Below, in pieces: positions 5,675 through 6,223 of a stretch of DNA of 6,223 bases. Within the stretch, counting starts at the first letter, position 1; each line of letters starts with the position of its first letter. Made by a program: the position numbers and the translations under genes. Origin of the DNA: Ignavibacteria bacterium (GTDB taxonomy: Bacteria > Bacteroidota > Ignavibacteria > Tepidaquicellales > Tepidaquicellaceae); the NCBI GenBank assembly GCA_018058125.1, contig JAGPCH010000102.1, positions 1 to 6,223 of the forward strand, given 5' to 3'. Below the pieces are notes generated by a model. That model searched no databases, was not told the origin of the DNA, and was given only the letters and a program-made list of their open reading frames with translations.

Positions 5675-5692
5675 AATTGCAAATTGCAAATT
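5674..5692 (+). repeat. AAATTGC heptamer repeat (2.7 copies) after the dioxygenase stop
   Basis: AAATTGC occurs at 5674-5680 and 5681-5687, then AAATT at 5688-5692. The array starts on the last base of the dioxygenase TAA stop. It overlaps the left arm of the inverted repeat that encloses the four-helix-bundle gene. Confidence 0.7.
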
Positions 5693-5712
5693 TCAGATTA
5701 CAAATAGTTTAT

Positions 5713-5729
5713 TATATTTGATATATTTG
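5713..5729 (+). promoter_or_regulatory. Two tandem TATATTTG boxes upstream of the four-helix-bundle gene
   Basis: TATATTTG occurs at 5713-5720 and 5722-5729. Both match the TAnnTTTG -7 element of Bacteroidota promoters and lie 28-37 bp before the ATG at 5758. No TTTG -33 element sits at the expected distance, so the promoter is only a candidate. It would let the internal gene be transcribed independently of the operon. Confidence 0.3.
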
Positions 5730-5757
5730 TTAGGAAATTATTAAAAAGGGGGATTCT

Positions 5758-6120
5758 ATGAACGAGAAAAGTGTAATTCATGTAAAAAGTTATTCTTTTG
5801 CAATTAGAATTGTAAAGCTTTATCAGTATCTAATTAAAGAACGTAAAGAATATTCTTTAGCTAAACAAATACTTAAATCAGGTACTTCAATTGGTGCAAA
5901 TATTGAAGAAGCTACGGGGGGTTATTCAAAAAAAGAATTTTTATCCAAACTATCCATCTCATATCGAGAAGCTCGGGAAACTCATTATTGGTTGAGAATA
6001 CTATTTGATACTAATTATATTGATAAAAAATTATTCGAATCTTTATTGAAGGATTGTGAGGAAATTCTCAGGATCTTATCCAGAATACAGCTGACTACAA
6101 AAGAATCTTTAAAGAAATAG
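5758..6120 (+). CDS. Four-helix-bundle protein (23S rRNA intervening-sequence protein / S23 family)
   Basis: This small helical protein of 120 residues matches the family usually annotated as four helix bundle protein or 23S rRNA-intervening-sequence protein. It shows a first helix with YSFAIRIVKLYQYLIKE (12-28), the family motif SGTSIGANIEEATGGYSKKEF (41-61), the third helix with SYREARETHYWLRIL (68-82) and a final helix with LLKDCEEILRILSRI. The biochemical role of the family is not settled. Relatives include Avd-like pentameric, nucleic-acid-binding bundles of diversity-generating retroelements. Start ATG 5758 has AGGGGGAT 3 nt upstream (5 nt from the G-run). The gene looks AT-richer by eye than its enzyme neighbours and has no link to kynurenine metabolism. 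It sits inside a 24-pair inverted repeat between two pathway genes, so it is probably an insertion. Confidence 0.9.
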   Translation: MNEKSVIHVKSYSFAIRIVKLYQYLIKERKEYSLAKQILKSGTSIGANIEEATGGYSKKEFLSKLSISYREARETHYWLRILFDTNYIDKKLFESLLKDCEEILRILSRIQLTTKESLKK

Positions 6121-6131
6121 AATAAAAAAAT

Positions 6132-6159
6132 ATTTGTAATTTGTAATCTGAAATTTGTA
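6132..6159 (+). repeat. ATTTGTA heptamer copies downstream of the four-helix-bundle gene
   Basis: ATTTGTA occurs in tandem at 6132-6138 and 6139-6145, and again at 6153-6159, overlapping the right arm of the cassette. This is another period-7 unit with its own sequence. Confidence 0.6.
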
Positions 6160-6173
6160 ATTATGATAATAAA

Positions 6174-6223
6174 ATGAAAATAGATATTCATACTCACATC
6201 CTCCCAAAAACCTGGCCTGATCT
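6174..6223 (+). CDS. nbaD: 2-Amino-3-carboxymuconate-6-semialdehyde decarboxylase (ACMSD), 3' partial
   Basis: Only the first 16 full codons and part of the 17th are present: MKIDIHTHILPKTWPD(L). This is very close to the N-terminus of known ACMSD enzymes, in which the same block MKIDIHxHILPKxWPDL carries the first two zinc ligands as H-x-H (His6 and His8 here). ACMSD is an amidohydrolase-fold decarboxylase acting on the direct product of 3-hydroxyanthranilate dioxygenase. It steers flux away from quinolinate toward 2-aminomuconate semialdehyde. The ATG is 11 bp after the right arm of the inverted repeat and has no Shine-Dalgarno sequence. The short length limits certainty, but the dioxygenase upstream supports the call strongly. 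Confidence 0.85.
   Translation, partial: MKIDIHTHILPKTWPD

Larger units (their letters stand above)
5682..6162 (+). mobile_element. Candidate IVS-like cassette: inverted-repeat-bounded four-helix-bundle gene
   Basis: The outer arms are a perfect 19-bp inverted repeat, CAAATTTCAGATTACAAAT at 5687-5705 and its reverse complement at 6139-6157. In + strand RNA the pairing continues through a G-U (5686/6158) and four more pairs to 5682/6162, giving 24 pairs. Inside lie two TATATTTG boxes, a strong ribosome binding site and a complete four-helix-bundle gene. The left arm begins 8 bp after the dioxygenase stop, and the right arm ends 11 bp before the ACMSD start. Genes of this protein family are known from intervening sequences in 23S rRNA, whose ends also pair. 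Whether this unit moves is inference, and no target-site duplication is obvious. Confidence 0.55.

Noticed and set aside
5687..6157. Fragment of 23S rRNA around the four-helix-bundle gene
   Set aside because: The flanks are the coding ends of the dioxygenase and ACMSD genes, and no rRNA sequence is visible, so the gene is not in an rRNA intervening sequence here.
6015..6197. Minus-strand frame of 60 codons across the right arm of the cassette
   Set aside because: It overlaps both the four-helix-bundle gene and the ACMSD start and has no recognisable protein features.

Overview
The window most likely comes from an AT-rich bacterium of the Bacteroidota/Ignavibacteriota (FCB) group. Three things point there: a C-terminal type IX secretion sorting domain with the motif NYPNPFNPTT, several starts with no Shine-Dalgarno sequence, and a promoter-like TTG-N20-TATTTTTG in the Bacteroidetes style. 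The phylum is inferred from these traits, not from a marker gene. All ten protein genes lie on the + strand, and the first and last are cut by the window edges.

Layout. (1) Positions 1-998 hold the 3' end of a secreted, surface-directed protein. (2) Positions 999-1374 contain no intact gene. They hold a strong terminator hairpin that suits the - strand better, a possible remnant of a - strand gene end, a perfect 18-bp palindrome and a promoter candidate. (3) Positions 1375-3278 hold a compact run: a TPR protein, a VOC/glyoxalase-fold protein with a non-ATG start, and a DUF899 thioredoxin-like protein. (4) Positions 3279-3387 hold a GC-rich, palindrome-bounded element. (5) Positions 3388-4962 hold a DinB-like metalloprotein, a PAP2/sphingomyelin-synthase-like membrane enzyme starting at TTG, and a RidA-family protein 1 nt downstream of it. 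(6) From 5165 there is a kynurenine-pathway pair: 3-hydroxyanthranilate 3,4-dioxygenase, then the first 17 codons of 2-amino-3-carboxymuconate-6-semialdehyde decarboxylase (ACMSD). The RidA-family protein just upstream could supply the 2-aminomuconate deaminase step of the same route.

The most unusual part is the gap between the dioxygenase and ACMSD. It is filled by a four-helix-bundle gene of the 23S rRNA intervening-sequence protein family. That gene is enclosed by a perfect 19-bp inverted repeat, which extends to 24 pairs with one G-U. The arrangement resembles an rRNA intervening sequence, but it sits inside a protein-coding operon. In addition, the spacers downstream of the DinB, RidA and dioxygenase genes, and around the four-helix-bundle gene, are built from tandem repeats of period 7 with different unit sequences: AAATATT, GAATTAC, CTTTTAA, AATCNNN, AAATTGC and ATTTGTA.
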